Of a stretch of 64,000 bases of DNA, positions 14,125-23,298 are shown piece after piece (within the stretch, counting starts at the first letter, position 1; each line of letters starts with the position of its first letter). This DNA comes from Shewanella eurypsychrophilus. GTDB taxonomy: Bacteria > Pseudomonadota > Gammaproteobacteria > Enterobacterales > Shewanellaceae. Below the pieces are notes generated by a model that was not told where the DNA came from, made no database searches, and was given only the letters and a program-made list of their open reading frames with translations. The stretch spans positions 2,264,501 through 2,328,500 of the forward strand of contig NZ_CP045503.2 in the NCBI RefSeq assembly GCF_007004545.3, in the 5' to 3' direction. Both the position numbers and the translations under genes were made by a program.

Positions 14125-17100
14125 TCAATTCATTGATTGTTCTATCTGAGTCTGCAGCTTATCGCCGATCTGTAAGCTCTTTAACAGTTGCAGCATGTTT
14201 TCCTCTTGAGAGTAGTTCAAGTGAATAGGACGTTCAATCCCTTTCGCCTTTCCTTTTACGCTCACCTTTAACAGCGCATCCCCGCTTGGTTGCATATCGA
14301 AGGTGCTCGCAAGCTCAGAATATTCGAGGTGTTCCATGGTGGAGAAGGCGAAATCTAAGTAGGGCTGGGACAGGCGCATCTGCTCCACTGCCGGGTTACC
14401 GCTGACTGAGATAAGCCCTCCTGGCGCTCGCGCTGCCAATTGTCCTCCGCTGACAGAAATCTTGCCTTGGACTAAATCAACCGGTAATACACCATCGAAG
14501 ATCCCATCGGCATAGAGGCCGACCTGTGGCTGAATGGCTATTAACTGTTCAAGCTCAAGTCCTTGCAGGAGTAAATACCCATGAGACTTGTCGTGTAACC
14601 TCAAGTTAAACTCGGGTAACAGTAGTTGTCCGCCGAGGAGCTCGCCGCTGGCATTCATCTGAATACTCGCTGCACTTAAGGTGTCAGGAATGATAGAGAC
14701 TTCATTTTTGACAGCACCTTGGCTCTGTGTTTGTTGCTGTTCTGTTTTTGATTCTGTTATTACATCCTTTGCGTTTTTAGCAACGAGCTTATCATCATAG
14801 GTGATGCTAAAGTCCGCTTCAGCCTTGATATCTGTGATCAATACGCCGGGGTTAAACGCATCTGCAGAAAATTGGATATTCGGGCAGGCTAAGGTGCTGA
14901 TGCTAGTTCCCTTAGACTCAGGGGGTGAAGACTGACTTAATTGCTCCAATTGAAAGTGACAACTTGCCTGAATATCGGCTTGCTCAAAGGGAAGCTCATT
15001 AATGCTACCGCTGAGGGAGGTGAGCTCAGGTGTAAAATTGATATTCATTTGAGTCGAACTATCATTTTTATTGACTTCATATTGAGCTTGCAGCCGGGCA
15101 TCACCGGTAATGAACAGGGATGTGGGCAGGGAATAGTTATGGCTCACAAGGGATAAAATATTGCCAAGGCTAGTTGCTAAGTTCAGCTTTCCTGTGAGTT
15201 TTAACCCTGGGTTGTTAGCTTCGCTTTCTGCTGTGGCTGCAGAAGTCATTTGGGGCTGTAATCTATGTTCACTCACAAACTCCAGACCATCGAACTCCCA
15301 GTTTTCATGGGTATCTAATTGGGCGCCATTCCAGTCTAATGATTGTGAAAGACTCGCCGTGTATAGACCTAGCAATTTTTCGGTACGTTGTCTTTTGTTT
15401 TTAAGGTAATGGTGAGTCAGATCTGCGCCATTGAGCTCATAGTGGAGGAGGTTGTGCCACAGGTTTTGGGTTAATACCTGGCTCAGAGCCTCCGCCGTGA
15501 AACCGGGTATAAGCAATGAGCTGGGCTTTTCTAAAGAGAGATACAGACCTGATAATGTACCGAGATATTCGCTTTTTTCTACCGATGGCATATGTTTGAA
15601 GGCAAACTGATTATCGAGCTGTTCGAAACTCAATGCTGGAACGCTTATTTGTAGCGGTTGTTTGTCTTTGCCTGCTGAGCCAGTGATCCGCTTTATCACC
15701 AGTGGGCCCAGGCTGGTTAGACGCGTCACTCCGGTAGATACAGAGAAGCTCTCACCTGTGCTTATGGACTGAGTAAATTGAACATCTTCAGACTCGAAGG
15801 TGAAAGCGGATAGGGTTAACGCGTTATCGGCTTTAGATTCTTGGTTATTGTTGGTTAGGCTCTCAGCAACAGGATTGTTATTTATTAAGAAGTGGCTCAT
15901 TGCCGCGGTGCTGAATTTGAGGCTGTTAGCATCGAAGCTGAGCGCTTTAGTTACAGAGGGTAAATCAGTGGGTATGCCTTGCTTGTAGTGCGTAGGGCCA
16001 ACAGATAATGTCAGGCTGGGGATGTCTAGGCTCAGCGTATTCGCCTCATTTGAGGTTATCACCAGCTCATCATGGCTAACGAGTTTGAGAGTGTTCAGCT
16101 CAAATTTAACAGGGGGATGATCATCAGTTTTTTTGGCTGATGGTTGTTTAACGCGGCTGGCAACTAGCTCCACACTGGCTATGTGTGCCTCTAAGTTCGG
16201 TTTGATACTGAGCTTAAATTGAGGCGATTCATGGTCTGTATCTGTCCCTATTTCTATTCCTATACTAATTTTACCTGCCAGGGAAACAGATGAAGCACCG
16301 AGTCTGATATCAGTTGTCAGCTTGTTGTTGGAAGAACTGTCAGAAACGTGGTCAGCGACAGAGCCTGGCTCGTTAGGCATTAAGGAGCTTAGCAGTATTG
16401 TTTGCTCACGCGTTGCAGCGAACTGCCAGTCGCTTTCAAACTCGAATGCCTGGCTCTGTGTGGGTATTTGCAGTGATAAATCGGTTGCTGATAATTGAGC
16501 ATCCACTATTGCATCACGGATCTTAAGCTGGGCATGACCCAAAGAAATATGGTTAGAGACAAACGAATACGCTAAAGGCTCGTTCAGAGTCAATGATATC
16601 TCGATTGCTGGCTTTTCATCCTTATGCTTTCTTTCTGCTGTTGTCCTTCTGGGCTCGAGCATCGCCTTGATAAGGGGAGTGAACCGCTCATTATGCCGTT
16701 CATTAAAAAGAAGGGGCAATAAGCTGTTTATCTGCTGGCGACTCGGACTCACCTCAAGGACGAAAGGCTGTAGTGAGAAGGTGAGATCTGCAAGATGACC
16801 GGAGATGTCAAATTTAACGCTATCTTGTTCTGAAGTTTCTTTGGTCGATGAATTGAGTGAATGTGGTGCTAAAGTGAGCCCTTCGAAATGCCTCATTGTC
16901 AGACTCGAATCTTTTAAGGTATGGGATGATGTTAATTGGGCCGACTTTAGATCCAATGTGGCATATGACTCCAGGCTGCCACTTAATTCCAGCCCTAAAC
17001 GTTCACTCTCTTGTTTAAGCGCAAGCAGGGGGACGAGGGCGCTATGATCGAGTTCTTGTGCTGCGAGTTCACTAAGCAATGTGTATAGCTCATCGAAGAC

Positions 17101-17730
17101 GAGTCGGCTCGAAACGCGCCATTGTTTCTCGGTTAAGCGGGCATCTAATTGGAAAATACCATGACCTTTGCGACTGATTACCGTACTTAGCTTGCCCTCT
17201 TCATCTAATGTTAAATGCTCCATGGTCAGGCTCAGAGCGGAAGGTGAAATGCCTGCCAGACTCAGTGAGGTGGTGCCAATATCTATCTGAGGGAGTTCAT
17301 TGAGATCCAGTGCCACGGTTGGACCTTGCTGGTCGACATTTTTCCCTTCGTCAGTTAACACGCCGGGATTGAGTTGGGCGTGTATCTCTTTGACAGAAAT
17401 GACCTCTATTAAGCTCATCACCTGACTGGCTGAGAATGGCTGGGAATAGAGACTAAAGAGGCTCATATTTGTATTTAAGGTTAACGCTAAACCTTCGATG
17501 TTTATGTCGCTGTCATGAACCGTTAGCTTGAGTTCGGGGAGCAGCCAATGGTGAGTCGAGGTGGGTCTAATGTTTAGTTGAGTTATCTGAGTGTCATATT
17601 CGGCAAGATAATGATTTGCAATACTCATCAATACTCTCTCGTAGCTGTTCACTAAAATGACAACGAGAATGAGTAGAGTGAAAGCCAAAGCAAGCATGAG
17701 CCGCTTTGTTTGGGATAGATGACTTAACAT
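14125..17730 (-). CDS. ydbH: YdbH family intermembrane lipid-transport protein
   Basis: 1201 residues, clearly longer than E. coli YdbH (about 880). One N-terminal membrane anchor (LMLALAFTLLILVVILVNSY, about 11-32), then a long beta-rich periplasmic region with many alternating polar/hydrophobic strands, as in AsmA-like proteins that form a lipid groove. The C-terminal part (LLLQGLELEQLIAIQPQVGL, GIFDGVLPVDLVQGKISVSG, GQLAARAPGGLISVSG) is the diagnostic YdbH/DUF2 dicarboxylate-transport-annotated domain. It heads the ydbH-ynbE-ydbL operon. The extra length is spread through the middle and is low in conserved motifs. Confidence 0.88.
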   Translation of the reverse strand: MLSHLSQTKRLMLALAFTLLILVVILVNSYERVLMSIANHYLAEYDTQITQLNIRPTSTHHWLLPELKLTVHDSDINIEGLALTLNTNMSLFSLYSQPFSASQVMSLIEVISVKEIHAQLNPGVLTDEGKNVDQQGPTVALDLNELPQIDIGTTSLSLAGISPSALSLTMEHLTLDEEGKLSTVISRKGHGIFQLDARLTEKQWRVSSRLVFDELYTLLSELAAQELDHSALVPLLALKQESERLGLELSGSLESYATLDLKSAQLTSSHTLKDSSLTMRHFEGLTLAPHSLNSSTKETSEQDSVKFDISGHLADLTFSLQPFVLEVSPSRQQINSLLPLLFNERHNERFTPLIKAMLEPRRTTAERKHKDEKPAIEISLTLNEPLAYSFVSNHISLGHAQLKIRDAIVDAQLSATDLSLQIPTQSQAFEFESDWQFAATREQTILLSSLMPNEPGSVADHVSDSSSNNKLTTDIRLGASSVSLAGKISIGIEIGTDTDHESPQFKLSIKPNLEAHIASVELVASRVKQPSAKKTDDHPPVKFELNTLKLVSHDELVITSNEANTLSLDIPSLTLSVGPTHYKQGIPTDLPSVTKALSFDANSLKFSTAAMSHFLINNNPVAESLTNNNQESKADNALTLSAFTFESEDVQFTQSISTGESFSVSTGVTRLTSLGPLVIKRITGSAGKDKQPLQISVPALSFEQLDNQFAFKHMPSVEKSEYLGTLSGLYLSLEKPSSLLIPGFTAEALSQVLTQNLWHNLLHYELNGADLTHHYLKNKRQRTEKLLGLYTASLSQSLDWNGAQLDTHENWEFDGLEFVSEHRLQPQMTSAATAESEANNPGLKLTGKLNLATSLGNILSLVSHNYSLPTSLFITGDARLQAQYEVNKNDSSTQMNINFTPELTSLSGSINELPFEQADIQASCHFQLEQLSQSSPPESKGTSISTLACPNIQFSADAFNPGVLITDIKAEADFSITYDDKLVAKNAKDVITESKTEQQQTQSQGAVKNEVSIIPDTLSAASIQMNASGELLGGQLLLPEFNLRLHDKSHGYLLLQGLELEQLIAIQPQVGLYADGIFDGVLPVDLVQGKISVSGGQLAARAPGGLISVSGNPAVEQMRLSQPYLDFAFSTMEHLEYSELASTFDMQPSGDALLKVSVKGKAKGIERPIHLNYSQEENMLQLLKSLQIGDKLQTQIEQSMN

Positions 17731-17876
17731 TTTAGATAATACGTTTAGCGTAGATAAATATTGTTTGAGTTTAGCATGGAGTGATATTCAACCGTAACTA
17801 TATCACTAAAGGTAATATTGCAGCTAAGCTAGCGTTATTGGAACAGTGCAACTGATTGATGAAAATCTGTTTTATA

Positions 17877-18185
17877 CTAATCGGCTTTCGTTTTGTTTTT
17901 ACCTTGTGAACTTTTGTTCAAGCCCCTAGTTAGCGCCGATATGGACAGGTGCGCGATGGCTGAGATTAGGGCCAGATAGAGAAAGCTTGGTATAAACCAA
18001 CTACTGGCGGTATCAAAAACAAAAGACCAGTTTACCCCTTGAGCATTACGAAAAATCTCACCGGGATTTTCTATTAACTCCCAGAGAGTGATCACAGATG
18101 TGATAAGCGAAGCACCAAGTGCGCCCACAAGCAGGCCGAAACCCCAAAATTGTTTGGATAACTTTTTTAAGTTAGTGGGTTTCAT
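17877..18185 (-). CDS. Two-helix membrane protein, unknown function
   Basis: 102 residues with AAGGA before the ATG. Membrane segments FGLLVGALGASLITSVITLW (about 16-35) and FIPSFLYLALISAIAHLSI (about 64-82), with a basic C-terminal tail GKNKTKAD. No family recognised. It stands alone between ydbH and yeaD, on the same strand. Confidence 0.65.
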   Translation of the reverse strand: MKPTNLKKLSKQFWGFGLLVGALGASLITSVITLWELIENPGEIFRNAQGVNWSFVFDTASSWFIPSFLYLALISAIAHLSISALTRGLNKSSQGKNKTKAD

Positions 18186-18293
18186 TTAAGAGTCCTTGTC
18201 GCGTTCATCATTAACGTTATGACCAGTGTATGAAAAAGGGCTTATTGATAAACAATATGCCCTTTAATTGAGGTTTGGCTAATTAAAATCGGG

Positions 18294-19142
18294 TTAACTT
18301 TTCCAGCCAATCTTAGTGGTCAACATATGAGTCTCATCGGGTGCAAGTGTGAGCTTATCTTCAAGCACATTAGCAGCCTCGAGACAGACCATGGTCTGGT
18401 AGTCATCGCTATTGAAACGGGACAGACGCTGAGATTTATCAATCCAAGGGTTCCACAGTACAGCTGAGTGGCTGTTTTCACGGCTCACTTCAATAATGCC
18501 GTCTGGAGTGTGCAGCGCTTGTACATCGGCTAACTGGGTGTATACCCGATCGGTTTCTTTGTTGAATAGTACTTCATCGCCATTTTGTTTAAATGGACCT
18601 TCGCCAAACTCTATGTATTTTGAGCCTTCAAAGCCGGTGGCTTTGAGCTGATGAATATCTTTGACCGGGAAATAGGTGTGTAGCGCCTGAGTCAGACTCA
18701 CCGGATAACTGGCCAAGTTGGTGTTTTTTAAAGACACGGTCAGGGTATCGGTTAAGGTAAACAGCATTTCGACGCGAGTATCATGGGGCCAATAGAGCTT
18801 GTCTTCTTCACTTATGTTTAGAGTCAGTTTCAGTTCGACGGCCTGGTTTTTCATCTGTACAGATCCCAGTGCCCAGATGCATGTGCGAGCAAAGCCATGT
18901 TGAGGCCAGTCAGGATTATCACTCATGCCAAACCAGGGCCAACAAACAGGGATCCCGCCTCGGATGCCACTGCCAGGCTGATATTCATCTGCATCGGATA
19001 CCCAAAGAAGAGGCGCTTTACCGACAGGCTGAAAAAAGTCTATTTGTGCGCCTTGTAGGAAAATTCGCGCCTTACATAATGGCGTATCGACATCGACATA
19101 TTCTAAACCATTGGGGTGCTTTTTGGTGGTGACTGAGCCCAT
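18294..19142 (-). CDS. yeaD: D-hexose-6-phosphate mutarotase (YeaD)
   Basis: 282 residues of the aldose 1-epimerase superfamily, glucose-6-phosphate 1-epimerase type. Visible: LYDVDTP-like start followed by GAQIDFFQPVGKAPLLWVS, GIRGGIPVCWPWFG, QHGFART (catalytic His/Arg area), ALHTYFPV, and VLWNPWIDKS. It interconverts alpha and beta anomers of hexose-6-phosphates in the cytoplasm. AGGAAG precedes the ATG. Monocistronic by appearance. Confidence 0.92.
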   Translation of the reverse strand: MGSVTTKKHPNGLEYVDVDTPLCKARIFLQGAQIDFFQPVGKAPLLWVSDADEYQPGSGIRGGIPVCWPWFGMSDNPDWPQHGFARTCIWALGSVQMKNQAVELKLTLNISEEDKLYWPHDTRVEMLFTLTDTLTVSLKNTNLASYPVSLTQALHTYFPVKDIHQLKATGFEGSKYIEFGEGPFKQNGDEVLFNKETDRVYTQLADVQALHTPDGIIEVSRENSHSAVLWNPWIDKSQRLSRFNSDDYQTMVCLEAANVLEDKLTLAPDETHMLTTKIGWKS

Positions 19143-19524
19143 TTACTGCTTCCTCATTCGATCAATGCACGCTGTACAAACAAAACCAGAGGAGACTGCT
19201 GTATGTTTGTGCAGCGGAACTTATATCAAAAACTGACGATTAGCTTACCCTGTTTTACTTGCTTTCATAAGGGGGCGTTATGCTGATTTTAAGGTAACGC
19301 TGTTCGATAAGTGGAACAAACGTGTACTAATGCAGTTTGTTTAAGCCAAATTAAGTAAAGTGGTCGGATCTCTGCACTTGTAAAATGGTTAAATTAAACG
19401 CATGATTGAAACTCGTGTATGAAAAGTTCATTCTATAGAATCTACGCACAAGATACATAAGATAGAAGACCTGATAAACAACACCTGAGCTTTACCATTT
19501 AGCATAAAAATAAAGGGAACAGGA
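19143..19524. other. Intergenic region upstream of the acyl-CoA dehydrogenase
   Basis: 380 bases between divergent yeaD and the dehydrogenase gene. It includes a perfect inverted repeat AACAAAC (19315-19321) / GTTTGTT (19335-19341) with a 13-base spacer, a candidate operator for the dehydrogenase gene. Its spacing does not match a regulator I can name. Confidence 0.4.
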
Positions 19525-21324
19525 ATGCCAACATATCAAGCGCCACTTCGTGACTATCAGTTCGTACTTAACGAGCTTCTCAATATATATCAACGTACTG
19601 AGCTTAAAGGCTTCGATGAAATCGACGCCGATTTAGGCGATGCAATTTTGCAAGGAGTGGCGGACTTTACCACAGAGATCATGCTGCCCCTCAATGGCAG
19701 TGGCGATGTGGAAGGCTGTAAGTTGGTGGATGGCAAGGTCATCGCTCCCAAAGGTTTTGCCGATGCCTATCAGCAATATGTCGACAATGGTTGGGCGACA
19801 CTGACTTGCGATCCAGAATACGGCGGACAGGGGCTACCTGAGTCTATTGGTGTGTTTGCTACCGAGATGAAAACGGCAACCAATATGGCATTTGCCATGT
19901 ATCCGGGTCTGACACATGGCGCTTATGCGGCAATTCATGCACATGGCAGCGATGCACTGAAACAGAAATATTTAGAAAAACTGGTTTCCGGTGAATGGAC
20001 CGGCACCATGAACCTGACAGAGTCCCATGCAGGGACAGATTTGGCCTTATTGAGAACCAAAGCCGTTGAGGCGGGTGAGGGACTGTTTGCTATCTCGGGT
20101 GAGAAGACATTTATCTCATCAGGCGACCATGATCTGACTGAAAATATAGTTCATCTTGTACTGGCTAGGTTGCCCGATGCACCAGAAGGGGTGAAGGGGA
20201 TCTCATTGTTTGCTGTGCCTAAAATAATGGTTAATCCAGATGGCAGCTTAGGTGAAGCCAACAGCTTATGTGCCGCGGCGCTTGAGCATAAAATGGGCAT
20301 TCATGGTAACTCTACCTGTGTGATGAATTTTGATGCTGCCATAGGCGAGCTTATCGGTGAGCCCCATCAAGGCTTGAGGGCCATGTTCACCATGATGAAC
20401 CAAGCCAGACTCGGCGTTGGCGTTCAAGGTTTAGGTGTGTCAGAAATTGCCTATCAAAATGCGCTAGCTTATGCCAAAGACAGAATTCAAGGCCGCGGCT
20501 TAAGTGGCGTAAAAGATGCTCAACAAGCCGCCGATCCTATCTTGGTACATGGCGATGTCAGACGCATGTTGATGGCGCAGAAGTCTTTCAATGAGGGAGC
20601 AAGAGCCTTAATCGGTCAGCAAGCTCTATGGTTAGATGAAGCCGAGCGTCACCCCGATGCCGATAAGGCAAAGGCGGCTAATAAGCTTGCGGCGCTATTT
20701 ACCCCAATCGTCAAAGGCTTCATCACAGACAGAGGCTTCAATGCCTGTGTCGATGCGCAGCAAGTCTTCGGTGGTCATGGTTATATTCATGAGTGGGGCA
20801 TGGAGCAATTTGTACGCGACATTCGCATCGCCATGTTATATGAAGGCACTAATGGCGTGCAGGCACTCGATCTCGTCGGCCGCAAGCTGATGGGTGACAA
20901 GGGCGCCACCTTGATGGTTTGGTCTGATATGGTGAAAACGCTTATCGGCGAAAATATGGCTAACGATGCCATGAAGCCTTATCTAACAGGGCTTATGGAT
21001 GCATCGGGCGATCTTGAGAAAGCGACTCAGTTTATGGCCGTTAATGCTGCTAAGAATCCGGATATTTTGGGCGCAGGCTCTATGCCATACATGCAGATCC
21101 TTGGGATCACCGTCCTGGCCTGGATGTGGACTCGCAGTGCGGCTACGGCGCTCGCGGCGCTTGAGTCTGGTACGGAAGATACCGCTTTCTATGAGGGTAA
21201 GCTTAAAACCGCTCAGTTCTATATGGGCTATTGGACGGTACAGACTCGCAGCCTGCGTAAGCAGATAGAGTCCAGCAGTGAACTTTTGACCCAACTTGTT
21301 GAGGCAGATTTCGACCTTAACTGA
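19525..21324 (+). CDS. Acyl-CoA dehydrogenase with extra C-terminal domain (DmdC/FadE-like)
   Basis: 599 residues, the long four-domain type. Visible: GWATLTCDPEYGGQGLPESI, WTGTMNLTESHAGTDLALLR (FAD/substrate motif), FISSGDHDLTENIVHLVLAR, HKMGIHGNSTC, QVFGGHGYIHEWGMEQFVRD, IAMLYEGTNGVQALDL with the catalytic-type Glu in YEGTN, and a C-terminal helical extension. It oxidises acyl-CoA to enoyl-CoA with FAD; relatives act on fatty acyl-CoA or 3-methylmercaptopropionyl-CoA, and sequence alone does not decide. A fragment of a paralogue is found at 22530-22584. Confidence 0.88.
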   Translation: MPTYQAPLRDYQFVLNELLNIYQRTELKGFDEIDADLGDAILQGVADFTTEIMLPLNGSGDVEGCKLVDGKVIAPKGFADAYQQYVDNGWATLTCDPEYGGQGLPESIGVFATEMKTATNMAFAMYPGLTHGAYAAIHAHGSDALKQKYLEKLVSGEWTGTMNLTESHAGTDLALLRTKAVEAGEGLFAISGEKTFISSGDHDLTENIVHLVLARLPDAPEGVKGISLFAVPKIMVNPDGSLGEANSLCAAALEHKMGIHGNSTCVMNFDAAIGELIGEPHQGLRAMFTMMNQARLGVGVQGLGVSEIAYQNALAYAKDRIQGRGLSGVKDAQQAADPILVHGDVRRMLMAQKSFNEGARALIGQQALWLDEAERHPDADKAKAANKLAALFTPIVKGFITDRGFNACVDAQQVFGGHGYIHEWGMEQFVRDIRIAMLYEGTNGVQALDLVGRKLMGDKGATLMVWSDMVKTLIGENMANDAMKPYLTGLMDASGDLEKATQFMAVNAAKNPDILGAGSMPYMQILGITVLAWMWTRSAATALAALESGTEDTAFYEGKLKTAQFYMGYWTVQTRSLRKQIESSSELLTQLVEADFDLN

Positions 21325-21363
21325 GTCACAAGGTGCTCGAAATACTGGGCTTAACCCGAGATG

Positions 21364-21395
21364 TTTTCGCAGCTGTCACCCAGCAGCTGCGAAAA
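21364..21395. repeat. 12-bp perfect inverted repeat after the dehydrogenase gene
   Basis: TTTTCGCAGCTG and CAGCTGCGAAAA flank TCACCCAG. It lies 40 bases after the dehydrogenase stop and could be a transcript-end hairpin, but no free T-run follows on either strand. Confidence 0.55.
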
Positions 21396-21493
21396 ATGAC
21401 TGCAAGACTCTTGCTAGCGGTCAAGGAACTCGGTGTGTAGGGTTTCGAGGATATGTTGCAGTTTGGCTGAAGAGGCAGGATTTTCTTGTTCAT

Positions 21494-22243
21494 TTAGTTA
21501 AGAACATGGTTTTGTTTAATTTTTTCATAAGTTCCATCTGATTTAATCTGTTTTAAACCTCGATTAAAATCTGCTAATTTCTGCATATAATCCGGTGCTT
21601 TCTTCGATATCGCCATATGCATTTTGTGAACAGCTAAGGCTGGTTCTATGAACTCGAATTTGTTGCGGTCTTCTGTGTTAATTTCATTATTAATCAAGTG
21701 CATACAAATTAATTTGCTACCTACGTATAAATCAATACGCCCCAAGAGTAATTGCTTCAGGCCCTGGATATCACTGCTTGTAGAGTGTTTTCTCAAGAAG
21801 TCTGCTTTATCAAAGTCTGGACTAATCGCAACACCTCTTGTTAAACCTATGTTGAAATTTTTTAGATCCTGTAGGTTTTCATAAAAAATATCTTTTTCTT
21901 TCATCTTGTAAAATACCGTCTTAACAGTACCAACCGGATCTGAGTATACATACCATTGCTCTCTTTCTTTCGTGTAATAAGCTAAATACAATCCATCGTG
22001 TTGTCCTTCTTTAGACTCAAGCATTGCCCTAGCCCAAGGCCGGTAGTGTAAGACAACTTGGTATCCTTGTGGCTCAAGGGCCGCTCTGGCTATATCCATC
22101 AGCCAACCATCGTTCTTTAATTGTTGACCAATGAATGGCGCAAATTGCTCTGTAGTTATCTTAAATGTTTTATCTGCAGCAGCGACTTCGTTTACTCCAT
22201 CAAAAAGTAGAATTACAAAAAGGAATACCAATATTTTCATCAT
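21494..22243 (-). CDS. Periplasmic solute-binding protein (SBP_bac_3 type)
   Basis: 249 residues with a Sec signal (ILVFLFVILLFDGVNEVAAA). The fold of amino-acid-type binding proteins is suggested by FAPFIGQQLKNDGWLMDIARAALEPQGYQV, YRPWARAMLESKEGQHDGLY, REQWYVYSDPV and NIGLTRGVAIS. No ABC permease or ATPase lies beside it, so it may be an orphan sensor-like or scavenging binding protein, common in Shewanella. A second member of the same type is at 51566-52348. Confidence 0.7.
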   Translation of the reverse strand: MMKILVFLFVILLFDGVNEVAAADKTFKITTEQFAPFIGQQLKNDGWLMDIARAALEPQGYQVVLHYRPWARAMLESKEGQHDGLYLAYYTKEREQWYVYSDPVGTVKTVFYKMKEKDIFYENLQDLKNFNIGLTRGVAISPDFDKADFLRKHSTSSDIQGLKQLLLGRIDLYVGSKLICMHLINNEINTEDRNKFEFIEPALAVHKMHMAISKKAPDYMQKLADFNRGLKQIKSDGTYEKIKQNHVLN

Positions 22244-22304
22244 GCAGCCTACATTATGAACACTTGAAGATTTAAGTTATCACTAAATATTAGTCTGGTC
22301 TAAT

Positions 22305-22366
22305 CGAACTGAACATCTTGACTGTGGGTTGTATTCGAACTGAACATCTTGACTCTGGGTTGTATT
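22305..22366. repeat. 31-bp tandem duplication
   Basis: CGAACTGAACATCTTGACT-N-TGGGTTGTATT occurs twice head to tail (22305-22335 and 22336-22366) with one mismatch. It sits next to the IS3-like scar and may be an insertion-sequence end or deletion joint. Confidence 0.85.
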
Positions 22367-22442
22367 GGTCAAGAAAAACTGGACATTAACTTATGTATTT
22401 TCCATTACTGGTTAAGCAGGCGCTAGAACCATTGCAGGTATA

Positions 22443-22527
22443 GTGACAACTAAAGGTATACAAGTTAGTCGTCAATTCTGGGTGGTTGATCCTAATCAGG
22501 TGTGGACATGTCACTTTTATTTGAACG
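22443..22527 (+). pseudogene. IS3-family transposase scar
   Basis: One frame reads VTTKGIQVSRQFWVVDPNQVWTCHF when spelled out in pieces: VSRQFWVVD, PNQVWTC. This matches the start of the IS3 OrfB catalytic domain, where R-x-F-x-x-x-x-P-N-x-V/L-W-x-x-D-I-T-Y is conserved. The catalytic Asp and everything after it are lost. Only a fragment of under 90 bases remains. Confidence 0.5.
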
Positions 22528-22529
22528 GG

Positions 22530-22584
22530 GTACCGCTCGCCGCGCTGGAGTCGGGTACGGAAGTTAATGCTTTTTATGGATGAC
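22530..22584 (+). pseudogene. Fragment of a second acyl-CoA dehydrogenase gene
   Basis: The frame PLAALESGTEVNAFYG matches ALAALESGTEDTAFYEG in the intact dehydrogenase (nucleotides 21147-21198) closely in both DNA and protein. It is interrupted by a stop right after. It is directly adjacent to the transposase scar, so a paralogue or partial duplication was destroyed by insertion/deletion. Confidence 0.65.
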
Positions 22585-22717
22585 AAGCTATAATCAGCCA
22601 ATATTTTACTTAAAGTGTCAAACTACTGGTTATTTATCAGTATAATGAACTTTTCAGTTAAGTATTTCTCTGGGAAAGCGCTATCTTATAGCTTCTACCT
22701 AATTAATGAGAACTAAT

Positions 22718-23248
22718 ATGAAAGTCAGCACACTATTACCCATCATGGCCGCGTTTATCGGCATATCTGCTTCGGCCATGGAGATATCCAGCCAAGACAT
22801 TAAAGAAGGTCAGCTTATGGGCAAGACCTTTGAATTCTCTGGCATGGGCTGCAATGGCAGTAATCTGTCTCCTCAACTTTCTTGGACTAAGATACCGCCC
22901 GGCACTAAGAGTTTCGCTATTACGGCTTATGATCCTGACGCGCCAACGGGGAGTGGCTGGTGGCATTGGACGGTATTAAATATTCCTGTATCCACACTCA
23001 GCTTGCCACAGGGCGCATCGGGTAAGGCATCCCCGGGGTTGGAGACTCGTACTGATTTTGGTAAACCGGGCTTTGGCGGGGCATGTCCGCCTAAGGGTGA
23101 TGGCATGCACAGATACCAGTTCACCGTGTGGGCATTACCAAAAGCTAAGATAGATCTGCCTGCGGATATTTCACCTGCTGTAGTAGGTTACACCCTCAAT
23201 AGTATGGTGATTGAGAAAGCTGTGTTGACGGCTACCTATGTGCGCTAA
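22718..23248 (+). CDS. YbhB/YbcL family PEBP-like protein, exported
   Basis: 176 residues from ATG 22718 (GAGAA upstream; an ATG four codons earlier is less likely). Sec signal KVSTLLPIMAAFIGISASA. The phosphatidylethanolamine-binding-protein core is clear: FSGMGCNGSNLSPQLSWTKIP, AITAYDPDAPTGSGWWHWTV, the anion pocket residues DPD and H, GACPPKGDGMHRYQFTVWAL. Bacterial members' ligand is not established. A Sec signal suggests the periplasm, as in YbcL. An AraC regulator gene follows in the same direction 50 bases on. Confidence 0.85.
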   Translation: MKVSTLLPIMAAFIGISASAMEISSQDIKEGQLMGKTFEFSGMGCNGSNLSPQLSWTKIPPGTKSFAITAYDPDAPTGSGWWHWTVLNIPVSTLSLPQGASGKASPGLETRTDFGKPGFGGACPPKGDGMHRYQFTVWALPKAKIDLPADISPAVVGYTLNSMVIEKAVLTATYVR

Positions 23249-23298
23249 TTACCTTAGCTGTTGTTAACGGCTGCAATAATACTCAAAGGGCTGAATGG

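Noticed and set aside
21364..21395. Inverted repeat as intrinsic terminator
   Set aside because: The A/T bases are all within the stem and no free T-run follows on either strand.
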